A stretch of 64,000 bases of DNA, taken from Bombus terrestris. Its lineage: Eukaryota; Arthropoda; Insecta; Hymenoptera; Apidae. A model generated the notes under the pieces. That model had not been told where the DNA came from and ran no database searches. It saw nothing but the letters and a program-made list of their open reading frames with translations. The stretch spans positions 2,967,501-3,031,500 of the forward strand of contig NW_025963548.1 of the NCBI RefSeq assembly GCF_910591885.1, given 5' to 3'. This document shows, piece by piece, positions 49,801 to 62,883 of this stretch. The stretch's first letter is position 1. The number at the start of each line of letters is the position of its first letter. Both the position numbers and the translations under genes were made by a program.

Positions 49801-50644
49801 CTTGCTCGCTCCGCTCGCTCGTAAAAATGTAGTCAAACCTCACAACCGATCCGACACGTTAGCAAATTTGAAATAAGTCGCCTCCTTGTCGAATAACGAA
49901 CGCAAGAGGGATTGGTTTTAGGTTAGCCTATGGTGTTCGAGCGAGCGCAGCGAGTTAGGGACGCGTAATTGTGTGTCACAAACCAACGGTTTGGAACATA
50001 GGGACATTGAAATATTCGCACCAGCCCGAGGAACCGCAAGTCTTTGTCGAATTGCATACTGACAAAAGTTTACATTTCATCAATAGTTTTACATAAATAG
50101 TAATATTTTCACATAGTACAGTGCAACGTGTGGTCCGATATCGCTGACTAAATTAGGCAAAAATCGGAAATATATGCAAGGCAATATAAGGTATATGTAT
50201 TGCGTGGAAATTGTAATCGTAGCTCGCTCGCTCCGCTCGCTCGTATAAATATAGTCCAACCTCACAACCGATCAGACACGTTAGCAAATTAGAAATAAGT
50301 CGCCGCCTTATCGAATAACGAACAGAAGAGGTATTGGTCTTAGGTTAGGCTATAGTTTTCGAGCGAGCGCAGCGAGCGAGGGTCGCGTAAAAGTTTGTCA
50401 CAAACCAACGGTTTGGCACATAGGGACATTGAAATATTCGCACCAGCCCGAGGAGTCGGAAGTCCTTATTGAATTGCGTACTGACGAAAGTTTACAGTTT
50501 ATCTATAGTTTTACATAAATAATAATATTTCCACATAGTACAGAGCAACGTGTGGTCCGAAATCGCTGACAAAATTAGGCAATAACAGGAAATATATGCA
50601 ACGCAATATAAGGTATATGTATAGCGTGGAAATTGTAATCGTAG
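46846..50644 (+). repeat. Nine-monomer unit, first copy (3799 bp)
   Basis: Order: H (46846), E (47268), I-head/F-body (47690), C of 423 bp (48112), I-head/H-tail (48535), E (48957), I-head/F-body (49379), C (49801), I (50223). Its first four and a half monomers recur 3799 bp later with the same rare markers, including AAAAATGAAGTC and the extra T in ACACGTTTAGC (48170-48172 and 51969-51971). The last three monomers carry pentamer markers (GAAGGTTT, TTGCTTGCTCG, GGAGTCGG), which shows how this unit grew out of the pentamer. Confidence 0.85.
48112..48534 (+). repeat. 423-bp C monomer with extra T, first copy
   Basis: It carries AAAAATGAAGTC in place of AAAAATGTAGTC and one extra T in ACACGTTTAGC. 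The identical pair of changes is found at 51911-52333, 3799 bp downstream, and in no other monomer I read. Confidence 0.85.
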
Positions 50645-53600
50645 CTCGCTCGCTCCGCTCGCTCGTATAAATCTAGTCCAACCTCACAACCGATCCGACA
50701 CGTTAGCAAATTAGAAATAAGTCGCCGCCTTATCGAATAACGAACGCAAGAGGTATTGGTTTTAGGTTAGGCTATAGTTTTCGAGCGAGCGCAGCGAGCG
50801 AGGGTCGCGTTAAGGTTTGTCACAAACCAACGGTTTGGCACATAGGGACATTGAAATATTCGCACCAGCCCGAGGAGCCGGATGTCCTTATCGAATTGCG
50901 TACTGACGAAAGTTTACAGTTTATCAATAGTTTTACATAAATAGTAATATTTCCACATAGTAGAGTGCAACGTGTGGTCCGAAATCGCTGACAAAATTAG
51001 GCAATAACAGGAAATATATACAAGGTAATATAAGGTATATGTGTAGCTTGGAAATTGTAATCGTTGCTCGCTCGCTCCGCTCGCTCGTAAAAATCTAGTC
51101 AAACCTCACAACCGATCCGACACGTTAGTAAATTTGAAATCAGTCGCCTCCTTGTCGAATAACGAACGCAAGAGGGATTGGTTTTAGGTTAGCCTATGGT
51201 GTTCGAGCGAGCGCAGCGAGTGAGGGACGCGTAATTGTGTGTCACAAACCAACGGTTTGGAACATAGGGACATTGAAATATTCGCACCAGCCCGAGGAAC
51301 CGCAAGTCTTTATCGAATTGCATACTGACAAAAGTTTACATTTCATCAATAGTTTTACATAAATAGTAGTATTTTCACATAGTACAGTGCAACGTGTGGT
51401 CCGATATCGCTGACTAAATTAGGCAAAAACCGGAAATATATGCAAGGCAATATAAGGTATATGTATAGCGTGGAAATTGTAATCGTAGCTCGCTCGCTCC
51501 GCTCGCTCGTATAAATCTAGTCCAACCTCACAACCGATCAGACACGTTAGCAAATTAGAAATAAGTCGCCGCCTTATCGAATAACGAACGCAAGAGGGCT
51601 TGGTTTTAGGTTAGGCTATAGTTTTCGAGCGAGCGCAGCGAGCGAGGGACGCGTAAAGGTGTGTCACAAACCAACGGCTTGGCACATAGGGACATTGAAA
51701 TATTCGCACCAGCCCGAGGAGCCGGAAGTCCTGATCGCATTGCGTACTGACGAAAGTTTACAGTTTATCAATAGTTTTACATAAATACTAATATTTCCAT
51801 ATAGTACAGTGCAACGTGTGGTCCGAAATCGCTGACAAAATTAGGCAATAACAGGAAATATATGCAAGGCAATATAAGGTATATGTATAGCTTGGAAATT
51901 GTAATCGTTGCTCGCTCGCTCCGCTCGCTCGTAAAAATGAAGTCAAACCTCACAACCGATCCGACACGTTTAGCAAATTTGAAATAAGTCGCCTCCTTGT
52001 CGAATAACGAACGCAAGAGGGATTGGTTTTAGGTTAGCCTATGGTGTTCGAGCGAGCGCAGCGAGTGAGGGACGCGTAATTGTGTGTCACAAACCAACGG
52101 TTTGGAACATAGGGACATTGAAATATTCGCACCAGCCCGAGGAACCGCAAGTCTTTGTCGAATTGCATACTGACAAAAGTTTACATTTCATCAATAGTTT
52201 TACATAAATAGTAATATTTTCACATAGTACAGTGCAACGTGTGGTCCGATATCGCTGACTAAATTAGGCAAAAATCGGAAATATATGCAAGGCAATATAA
52301 GGTATATGTATTGCGTGGAGATTGTAATCGTAGCTCGCTCGCTCCGCTCGCTCGTATAAATCTAGTCCAACCTCACAACCGATCAGACACGTTAGCAAAT
52401 TAGAAATAAGTCGCCGCCTTATCGAATAACGAACAGGAGAGGTATTGGTCTTAGGTTAGGCTATAGTTTTCGAGCGAGCGCAGCGAGCGAGGGTCGCGTA
52501 AAAGTTTGTCACAAACCAACGGTTTGGCACATAGGGACATTGAAATATTCGCACCAGCCCGAGGAGCCGGAAGTCCTTATTGAATTGCGTACTGACGAAA
52601 GTTTACAGTTTATCAATAGTTTTACATAAATAATAATATTTCCACATAGTACAGAGCAACGTGTGGTCCGAAATCGCTGACAAAATTAGGCAATAACAGG
52701 AAATATATGCAAGGCAATATAAGGTATATGTATAGCGTGGAAATTGTAATCGTAGCTCGCTCGCTCCGCTCGCTCGTATAAATCTAGTCCAACCTCACAA
52801 CCGATCCGACACGTTAGCAAATTAGAAATAAGTCGCCGCCTTATCGAATAACGAACGCAAGAGGTATTGGTTTTAGGTTAGGCTATAGTTTTCGAGCGAG
52901 CGCAGCGAGCGAGGGTCGCGTAAAGGTTTGTCACAAACCAACGGTTTGGCACATAGGGACATTGAAATATTCGCACCAGCCCGAGGAGCCGGATGTTCTT
53001 ATCGAATTGCGTACTGACGAAAGTTTACAGTTTATCAATAGTTTTACATAAATAGTAATATTTTCACATAGTAGAGTGCAACGTGTGGTCCGAAATCGCT
53101 GACAAAATTAGGCAATAACAGGAAATATATACAAGGTAATATAAGGTATATGTGTAGCTTGGAAATTGTAATCGTTGCTCGCTCGCTCCGCTCGCTCGTA
53201 AAAATCTAGTCAAACCTCACAACCGATCCGACACGTTAGCAAATTTGAAATCAGTCGCCTCCTTGTCGAATAACGAACGCAAGAGGGATTGGTTTTAGGT
53301 TAGCCTATGGTGTTCGAGCGAGCGCAGCGAGTGAGGGACGCGTAATTGTGTGTCACAAACCAACGGTTTGGAACATAGGGACATTGAAATATTCGCACCA
53401 GCCCGAGGAACCGCAAGTCTTTGTCGAATTGCATACTGACAAAAGTTTACATTTCATCAATAGTTTTACATAAATAGTAATATTTTCACATAGTACAGTG
53501 CAACGTGTGGTCCGATATCGCTGACTAAATTAGGCAAAAATCGGAAATATATGCAAGGCAATATAAGGTATATGTATTGCGTGGAGATTGTAATCGTAGC

Positions 53601-56553
53601 TCGCTCGCTCCGCTCGCTCGTATAAATCTAGTCCAACCTCACAACCGATCAGACACGTTAGCAAATTAGAAATAAGTCGCCGCCTTATCGAATAACGAAC
53701 AGGAGAGGTATTGGTCTTAGGTTAGGCTATAGTTTTCGAGCGAGCGCAGCGAGCGAGGGACGCGTAAAGGGGTGTCACAAACCAACGGCTTGGCACAAAG
53801 GGACATTGAAATATTCGCACCAGCCCGAGGAGCCGGATGTCCTTACCGAATTGCGTACTGACGAAAGTTTACAGTTTATCAATAGTTTTACATAAATAGT
53901 AATATTTCCACATAGTAGAGTGCAACGTGTGGTCCGAAATCGCTGACAAAATTAGGCAATAACAGGAAATATATACAAGGTAATATAAGGTATATGTGTA
54001 GCTTGGAAATTGTAATCGTTGCTCGCTCGCTCCGCTCGCTCGTAAAAATCTAGTCAAACCTCACAACCGATCCGACACGTTAGTAAATTTGAAATCAGTC
54101 GCCTCCTTGTCGAATAACGAACGCAAGAGGGATTGGTTTTAGGTTAGCCTATGGTGTTCGAGCGAGCGCAGCGAGTGAGGGACGCGTAATTGTGTGTCAC
54201 AAACCAACGGTTTGGAACATAGGGACATTGAAATATTCGCACCAGCCCGAGGAACCGCAAGTCTTTATCGAATTGCATACTGACAAAAGTTTACATTTCA
54301 TCAATAGTTTTACATAAATAGTAGTATTTTCGCATAGTACAGTGCAACGTGTGGTCCGATATCGCTGACTAAATTAGGCAAAAACCGGAAATATATGCAA
54401 GGCAATATAAGGTATATGTATAGCGTGGAAATTGTAATCGTAGCTCGCTCGCTCCGCTCGCTCGTATAAATCTAGTCCAACCTCACAACCGATCAGACAC
54501 GTTAGCAAATTAGAAATAAGTCGCCGCCTTATCGAATAACGAACGCAAGAGGGCTTGGTTTTAGGTTAGGCTATAGTTTTCGAGCGAGCGCAGCGAGCGA
54601 GGGACGCGTAAAGGTGTGTCACAAACCAACGGCTTGGCACATAGGGACATTGAAATATTCGCACCAGCCCGAGGAGCCGGAAGTCCTGATCGCATTGCGT
54701 ACTGACGAAAGTTTACAGTTTATCAATAGTTTTACGTAAATACTAATATTTCCATATAGTACAGTGCAACGTGTGGTCCGAAATCGCTGACAAAATTAGG
54801 CAATAACAGGAAATATATGCAAGGCAATATAAGGTATATGTATAGCTTGGAAATTGTAATCGTTGCTCGCTCGCTCCGCTCGCTCGTAAAAATGTAGTCA
54901 AACCTCACAACCGATCCGACACGTTAGCAAATTTGAAATAAGTCGCCTCCTTGTCGAATAACGAACGCAAGAGGGATTGGTTTTAGGTTAGCCTATGGTG
55001 TTCGAGCGAGCGCAGCGAGTGAGGGACGCGTAATTGTGTGTCACAAACCAACGGTTTGGAACATAGGGACATTGAAATATTCGCACCAGCCGGAGGAACC
55101 GCAAGTCTTTGTCGAATTGCATACTGACAAAAGTTTACATTTCATCAATAGTTTTACATAAATAGTAATATTTTCACATAGTACAGTGCAACGTGTGGTC
55201 CGATATCGCTGACTAAATTAGGCAAAAATCGGAAATATATGCAAGGCAATATAAGGTATATGTATTGCGTGGAAATTGTAATCGTAGCTCGCTCGCTCCG
55301 CTCGCTCGTATAAATCTAGTCCAACCTCACAACCGATCAGACACGTTAGCAAATTAGAAATAAGTCGCCGCCTTATCGAATAACGAACAGAAGAGGTATT
55401 GGTCTTAGGTTAGGCTATAGTTTTCGAGCGAGCGCAGCGAGCGAGGGTCGCGTAAAAGTTTGTCACAAACCAACGGTTTGGCACATAGGGACATTGAAAT
55501 ATTCGCACCAGCCCGAGGAGCCGGAAGTCCTTATTGAATTGCGTACTGACGAAAGTTTACAGTTTATCAATAGTTTTACATAAATAACAATATTTCCACA
55601 TAGTACAGAGCAACGTGTGGTCCGAAATCGCTGACAAAATTAGGCAATAACAGGAAATATATGCAAGGCAATATAAGGTATATGTATAGCGTGGAAATTG
55701 TAATCGTAGCTCGCTCGCTCCGCTCGCTCGTATAAATCTAGTCCAACCTCACAACCGATCCGACACGTTAGCAAATTAGAAATAAGTCGCCGCCTTATCG
55801 AATAACGAACGCAAGAGGTATTGGTTTTAGGTTAGGCTATAGTTTTCGAGCGAGCGCAGCGAGCGAGGGTCGCGTTAAGGTTTGTCACAAACCAACGGTT
55901 TGGCACATAGGGACATTGAAATATTCGCACCAGCCCGAGGAGCCGGATGTCCTTATCGAATTGCGTACTGACGAAAGTTTACAGTTTATCAATAGTTTTA
56001 CATAAATACTAATATTTCCATATAGTACAGTGCAAAGTGTGGTCCGAAATCGCTGACAAAATTAGGCAATAACAGGAAATATATGCAAGGCAATATAAGG
56101 TATATGTATAGCTTGGAAATTGTAATCGTTGCTCGCTCGCTCCGCTCGCTCGTAAAAATCTAGTCAAACCTCACAACCGATCCGACACGTTAGCAAATTT
56201 GAAATAAGTCGCCTCCTTGTCGAATAACGAACGCAAGAGGGATTGGTTTTAGGTTAGCCTATGGTGTTCGAGCGAGCGCAGCGAGGGAGGGACGCGTAAT
56301 TGTGTGTCACAAACCAACGGTTTGGAACATAGGGACATTGAAATATTCGCACCAGCCCGAGGAACCGCAAGTCTTTGTCGAATTGCATACTGACAAAAGT
56401 TTACATTTCATCAATAGTTTTACATAAATAGTAATATTTTCACATAGTACAGTGCAACGTGTGGTCCGATATCGCTGACTAAATTAGGCAAAAACCGGAA
56501 ATATATGCAAGGCAATATAAGGTATATGTATTGCGTGGAAATTGTAATCGTAG
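50645..56553 (+). repeat. Rearranged second nine-monomer copy and following mixed monomers
   Basis: Order: H (50645), E (51067), I/F (51489), C of 423 bp (51911), I (52334), H (52756), E (53178), I/F/H chimera (53600), E (54022), I/F (54444), C (54866), I (55288), H with F-type tail (55710), E-head/C-body (56132). Relative to the first copy, an H monomer is present after I (52756), so the 48535 chimera arose by loss of I tail plus H head. The unit at 53600 appears to replace four monomers (I/F, C, I, H). Confidence 0.8.
53600..54021 (+). repeat. I/F/H chimeric monomer
   Basis: The head is I (GATCAGACACG, CAGGAGAGG, GTCTTAGG). The middle is F-like (GACGCGTAAAGG, CGGCTTGG) with private changes GGGGTGTCAC and CACAAAGGG. 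From GGATGTCCTTACCG it is H, ending TATACAAGGTAA and GTGTAGC. Its position matches a net loss of three monomers (1266 bp) relative to 49379-51066. Confidence 0.75.
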
Positions 56554-58242
56554 CTCGCTCGCTCCGCTCGCTCGTATAAATCTAGTCCAACCTCACAACC
56601 GATCCGACACGTTAGCAAATTAGAAATATGTCGCCGCCTTATCGAATAACGAACAGAAGAGGGCTTGGTTTTAGGTTAGGCTATAGTTTTCGAGCGAGCG
56701 CAGCGAGCGAGGGACGCGTAAAGGTGTGTCACAAACCAACGGCTTGGCACATAGGGACATTGAAATATTCGCACCAGCCCGAGGAGCCGGAAGTCCTGAT
56801 CGCATTGCGTACTGACGAAAGTTTACAGTTTATCAATAGTTTTACATAAATACTAATATTTCCATATAGTACAGTGCAACGTGTGGTCCGAAATCGCTGA
56901 CAAAATTAGGCAATAACAGGAAATATATGCAAGGCAATATAAGGTATATGTATAGCTTGGAAATTGTAATCGTAGCTCGCTCGCTCCGCTCGCTCGTAAA
57001 AATCCAGTCCAACCTCACAACCGATCCGACACGTTAGCAAATTTGAAATCAGTCGCCGCCTTATCGAATAACGAACGCAAGAGGGATTGGTTTTAGGTTA
57101 CGCTATAGTTTTCGAGCGAGCGCAGCGAGCGAGGGACGCGTTAAGGTGTGTCACAAACCAACGGCTTGGCACATAGGGACATTGAAATATTCGCACCAGC
57201 CCGAGGAGCCGGAAGTCTTTATCGAATTGCGTACTGACAAAAGTTTACATTTTATCAATAGTTTTACATAAATAGTAATATTTCCACATTGTAGAGTGCA
57301 ACGTGTGGTCCGAAATCGCTGACAAAATTAGGCAATAACAGGAAATATATACAAGGTAATATAAGGTATATGTATAGCTTGGAAATTGTAATCGTTGCTC
57401 GCTCGCTCCGCTCGCTCGTAAAAATCTAGTCACACCTCACAACCGATGCGACACGTTAGCAAATTTGAAATAAGTCGCCTCCTTGTCGAATAGCGAACGC
57501 AAGAGGGATTGGTTTTAGGTTAGCCTATGGTGTTCGAGCGAGCGCAGCGAGTGAGGGACGCGTAATTGTGTGTCACAAACCAACGGTTTGGAACATAGGG
57601 ACATTGAAATATTCGCACCAGCCCGAGGAACCGCAAGTCTTTGTCGAATTGCATACTGACAAAAGTTTACATTTCATCAATAGTTTTACATAAATAGTAA
57701 TATTTTCACATAGTACAGTGCAACGTGTGGTCCGATATCGCTGACTAAATTAGGCAATAACAGGAAATATATGCAAGGCAATATAAGGTATATGTATAGC
57801 GTGGAAATTGTAATCGTAGCTCGCTCGCTCCGCTCGCTCGTATAAATCTAGTCCAACCTCACAACCGATCCGACACGCTAGCAAATTAGAAATAAGTCGC
57901 CGCCTTATCGAATAACCAACGCAAGAGGTATTGGTTTTAGGTTAGGCTATAGTTTTCGAGCGAGCGCAGCGAGCGAGGGTCGCGTAAAGGTTTGTCACAA
58001 ACCAACGGTTTGGAACATAAGGGACATTGAAATATTCGCACCAGCCCGAGGAGCCGGAAGTCCTTATCGAATTGCGTACTGACGAAAGTTTACAGTTTAT
58101 CAATAGTTTTACATAAATAATAATATTTCCACATAGTACGGTGCAACGTGTGGTCCGAAATCGCTGACAAAATTAGGCAATAACAGGAAATATATGCAAG
58201 GCAATATAAGGTATATGTATAGCTTGGAAATTGTAATCGTAG
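56554..58242 (+). repeat. Diverse segment: A/F chimera, G, E variant, H-like
   Basis: 56554 has the class A head with ATG, then an F/B-like body (AGGGCTTGG, CTGATCGCATTG). 56976 is G with GGTTACGC. 57398 is an E variant with CACACCTCAC, GATGCGACACG and GAATAGCG. 57820 is the 423-bp H-like unit with ACACGCTAGC and AACATAAGGG, matching 3377. Class diversity is high and no short period is visible. Confidence 0.8.
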
Positions 58243-61200
58243 CTCGCTCGCTCCGCTCGCTCGTACAAATCCAGTCCAACCTCACAACTGATCCGACACG
58301 TTAGCAAATTTGAAATAAGTCGCCGCCTTATCGAATAACGAACGCAAGAGGGATTGGTTTTAGGTTAGGCTATAGTTTTCGGGCGAGCGCTGCGAGCGAG
58401 GGATGCGTAAAGGTGTGTCACAAACCAACGGCTTGGCACATAGGGACATTGAAATATTCGCACAAGCCCGAGGAGCCGGTAGTCTTTATCGATTTGCCTA
58501 CTGACAAAAGTTTACAGTTTATCAATAGTTTTACATAAATAGTAATATTTCCACATAGTAGAGTGCAACGTGTGGTCCGAAATCGCTGACAAAATTAGGC
58601 AATAACAGGAAATATATACAAGGTAATATAAGGTATATGTATAGCTTGGAAATTGTAATCGTTGCTCGCTGGCTCCGCTCGCTCGTAAAAATCTAGTCAA
58701 ACCTCACAACCGATGCGACACGTTAGCAAATTTGAAATAAGTCGCCTCCTTGTCGAATAACGAACGCAAGAGGGATTGGTTTTAGGTTAGCCTATGGTGT
58801 TCGAGCGAGCGCAGCGAGTGAGGGACGCGTAATTGTGTGTCACAAACCAACGGTTTGGAACATAGGGACATTGAAATATTCGCACCAGCCCGAGGAACCG
58901 CAAGTCTTTATCGAATTGCATACTGACAAAAGTTTACATTTCATCAATAGTTTTACATAAATAGTAATATTTTCACATAGTACAGTGCAGCGTGTGGTCC
59001 GATATCGCTGACTAAATTAGGCAAAGCCGGAAATATATGCAAGGCAATATAAGGTATATGTATAGCGTGGAAATTGTAATCGTAGCTCGCTCGCCCCGCT
59101 CGCTCGTATAATTCTAGTCCAACCTCACAACCGATCCGACACGTTAGCAAATTTGAAATAAGTTGCCGCCTTATCGAATAACGAACGCAAGAGGTATTGG
59201 TTTTAGGTTAGGCTATAGTTTTCGAGCGAGCGCAGCAAGCGAGGGTCGCGTAAAGGTTTGTCACAAACCAACGGTTTGGCACATAGGGACATTGAAATAT
59301 TCGCACCAGCCCGAGGAGCCGGATGTTCTTATCGAATTGCGTACTGACGAAAGTTTACAGTTTATCAATAGTTTTACATAAATAGTAATATTTTCACATA
59401 GTAGAGTGCAACGTGTGGTCCGAAATCGCTGACAAAATTAGGCAATAACAGGAAATATATACAAGGTAATATAAGGTATATGTGTAGCTTGGAAATTGTA
59501 ATCGTTGCTCGCTCGCTCCGCTCGCTCGTAAAAATCTAGTCAAACCTCACAACCGATCCGACACGTTAGCAAATTTGAAATCAGTCGCCTCCTTGTCGAA
59601 TAACGAACGCAAGAGGGATTGGTTTTAGGTTAGCCTATGGTGTTCGAGCGAGCGCAGCGAGTGAGGATCGCGTAATTGTGTGTCACAAACCAACGGTTTG
59701 GAACATAGGGACATTGAAATATTCGCACCAGCCCGAGGAACCGCAAGTCTTTATCGAATTGCATACTGGCAAAAGTTTACATTTCATCAATAGTTTTACA
59801 TAAATAGTAGTATTTTCACATAGTACAGTGCAACGTGTGGTCCGATATCGCTGACTAAATTAGGCAAAAACCGGAAATATATGCAAGGCAATATAAGGTA
59901 TATGTATAGCGTGGAAATTGTAATCGTAGCTCGCTCGCCCCGCTCGCTCGTATAAATCTAGTCCAACCTCACAACCGATCCGACACGTTAGCAAATTTGA
60001 AATAAGTCGCCTCCTTATCGAATAACTAACGCAAGAGGGCTTGGTTTTAGGTTAGGCTATAGTTTTCGAGCGAGCGCAGCGAGCGAGGGACGCGTAAAGC
60101 TGTGTCACAAACCAACGGCTTGGCACATAGGGACATTGAAATATTCGCACCAGCCCGAGGAGCCGGAAGTCCTGATCGCATTGCGTACTGACGAAAGTTT
60201 ACAGTTTATCAATAGTTTTACATAAATACTAATATTTCCATATAGTACAGTGCAAAGTGTGGTCCGAAATCGCTGACAAAATTAGGCAATAACAGGAAAT
60301 ATATGCAAGGCAATATAAGGTATATGTATAGCTTGGAAATTGTAATCGTTGCTCGCTCGCGCCGCTCGCTCGTAAAAATGTAGTCAAACCTCACAACCGA
60401 TCCGACACGTTAGCAAATTTGAAATAAGTCGCCTCCTTGTCGAATAACGAACGCAAGAGGGATTGGTTTTAGGTTAGCCTATGGTGTTCGAGCGAGCGCA
60501 GCGAGGGAGGGACGCGTAATTGTGTGTCACAAACCAACGGTTTGGAACATAGGGACATTGAAATATTCGCACCAGCCCGAGGAACCGCAAGTCTTTGTCG
60601 AATTGCATACTGACAAAAGTTTACATTTCATCAATAGTTTTACATAAATAGTAATATTTTCACATAGTACAGTGCAACGTGTGGTCCGATATCGCTGACT
60701 AAATTAGGCAAAAACCGGAAATATATGCAAGGCAATATAAGGTATATGTATTGCGTGGAAATTGTAATCGTAGCTCGCTCGCTCCGCTCGCTCGTATAAA
60801 TCTAGTCCAACCTCACAACCGATCCGACACGTTAGCAAATTAGAAATATGTCGCCGCCTTATCGAATAACGAACAGAAGAGGTATTGGTTTTAGGTTAGG
60901 CTATAGTTTTCGAGCGAGCGCAGCGAGGGAGGGTCGCGTAAAAGTTTGTCACAAACCAACGGTTTGGCACATAGGGACATTGAAATATTCGCACCAGCCC
61001 GAGGAGCCGGAAGTCTTTATCGAATTGCGTACTGACAAAAGTTTACAGTTTATCAATAGTTTGACATAAATAGTAATATTTCCACATAGTAGAGTGCAAC
61101 GTGTGGTCCGAAATCGCTGACAAAATTAGGCAATAACAGGAAATATATGCAAGGCAATATAAGGTATATGTATAGCGTGGAAATTGTAATCGTAGTTCGC

Positions 61201-62883
61201 TCGCTCCGCTCGCTCGTATAAATCTAGTCCAACCTCACAACCGATCCGACACGTTAGCAAATTTGAAATAAGTCGTCTCCTTATCGAATAACGAACGCAA
61301 GAGGGCTTGGTTTTAGGTTAGGCTATAGTTTTCGAGCGAGCGCAGCGAGCGAGGGACGCGTAAAGGTGTGTCACAAACCAACGGCTTGGCACATAGGGAC
61401 ATTGAAATATTCGCACCAGCCCGAGGAGCCGGAAGTCCTGATCGCATTGCGTACTGACGAAAGTTTACAGTTTATCAATAGTTTTACATAAATACTAATA
61501 TTTCCATATAGTACAGTGCAACGTGTGGTCCGAAATCGCTGACAAAATTAGGCAATAACAGGAAATATATGCAAGGCAATATAAGGTATATGTATAGCTT
61601 GGAAATTGTAATCGTAGCTCGCTCGCTCCGCTCGCTCGTAAAAATCCAGTCCAACCTCACAACCGATCCGACACGTTAGCAAATTTGAAATCAGTCGCCG
61701 CCTTATCGAATAACGAACGCAAGAGGGATTGGTTTTAGGTTAGGCTATAGTTTTCGAGCGAGCGCAGCGAGCGAGGGACGCGTAAAGGTGTGTCACAAAC
61801 CAACGGCTTGGCATATAGGGACATTGAAATATTCGCACCAGCCCGAGGAGCCGGAAGTCTTTATCGAATTGCGTACTGACAAACGTTTACATTTTATCAA
61901 TAGTTTTACTTAAATAGTAATATTTCCACATAGTAGAGTGCAACGTGTGGTCCGAAATCGCTGACAAAATTAGGCAATAACAGGAAATATATACAAGGTA
62001 ATATAAGGTATATGTATAGCTTGGAAATTGTAATCGTTGCTCGCTCGCTCCGCTCGCTCGTAAAAATCTAGTCACACCTCACAACCGATGCGACACGTTA
62101 GCAAATTTGAAATAAGTCGCCTCCTTGTCGAATAGCGAACGCAAGAGGGATTGGTTTTAGGTTAGCCTATGGTGTTCGAGCGAGCGCAGCGAGTGAGGGA
62201 CGCGTAATTGTGTGTCACAAACCAACGGTTTGGAACATAGGGACATTGAAATATTCGCACCAGCCCGAGGAACCGCAAGTCTTTATCGAATTGCATACTG
62301 ACAAAAGTTTACATTTCATCAATAGTTTTACATAAATAGTAATATTTCCACATAGTACAGAGCAACGTGTGGTCCGAAATCGCTGACAAAATTAGGCAAT
62401 AACAGGAAATATATGCAAGGCAATATAAGGTATATGTATAGCGTGGAAATTGTAATCGTAGCTCGCTCGCTCCGCTCGCTCGTATAAATCTAGTCCAACC
62501 TCACAACCGATCCGACACGTTAGCAAATTAGAAATAAGTCGCCGCCTTATCGAATAACGAACGCAAGAGGTATTGGTTTTAGGTTAGGCTATAGTTTTCG
62601 AGCGAGCGCAGCTAGCGAGGGTCGCGTTAAGGTTTGTCACAAACCAACGGTTTGGCACATAGGGACATTGAAATATTCGCACCAGCCCGAGGAGCCGGAT
62701 GTTCTTATCGAATTGCGTACTGACGAAAGTTTACAGTTTATCAATAGTTTTACATAAATAGTAATATTTTCACATAGTAGAGTGCAACGTGTGGTCCGAA
62801 ATCGCTGACAAAATTAGGCAATAACAGGAAATATATGCATGGCAATATAAGGTATATGTATAGCTTGGAAATTGTAATCGTAG
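58243..62883 (+). repeat. Eleven-monomer higher-order unit (4641 bp)
   Basis: Order: J (58243), E variant of 421 bp (58665), K (59086), E (59508), F (59930), C (60352), A (60774), B (61196), G (61618), E variant (62040), H (62462). The next copy starts J, E variant, K at 62884, 63306, 63727. Shared markers: GTACAAATCCAG, AACTGATCC and GGGCGAGCGCTGCG in J; GCTGGCTCC, GTGCAGCGTG and the one-base-shorter GCAAAGCCGG in the E variant; GTATAATTCTAG and AAGTTGCCGCC in K. Confidence 0.85.
58665..59085 (+). repeat. 421-bp E-variant monomer with one-base deletion
   Basis: GCAAAGCCGG (59021-59030) stands where other C and E units have GCAAAAACCGG. It also carries GCTGGCTCCG in the opening arm, GATGCGACACG, and GTGCAGCGTG instead of GTGCAACGTG. 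The same set is found at 63306-63726, 4641 bp downstream. Confidence 0.85.
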
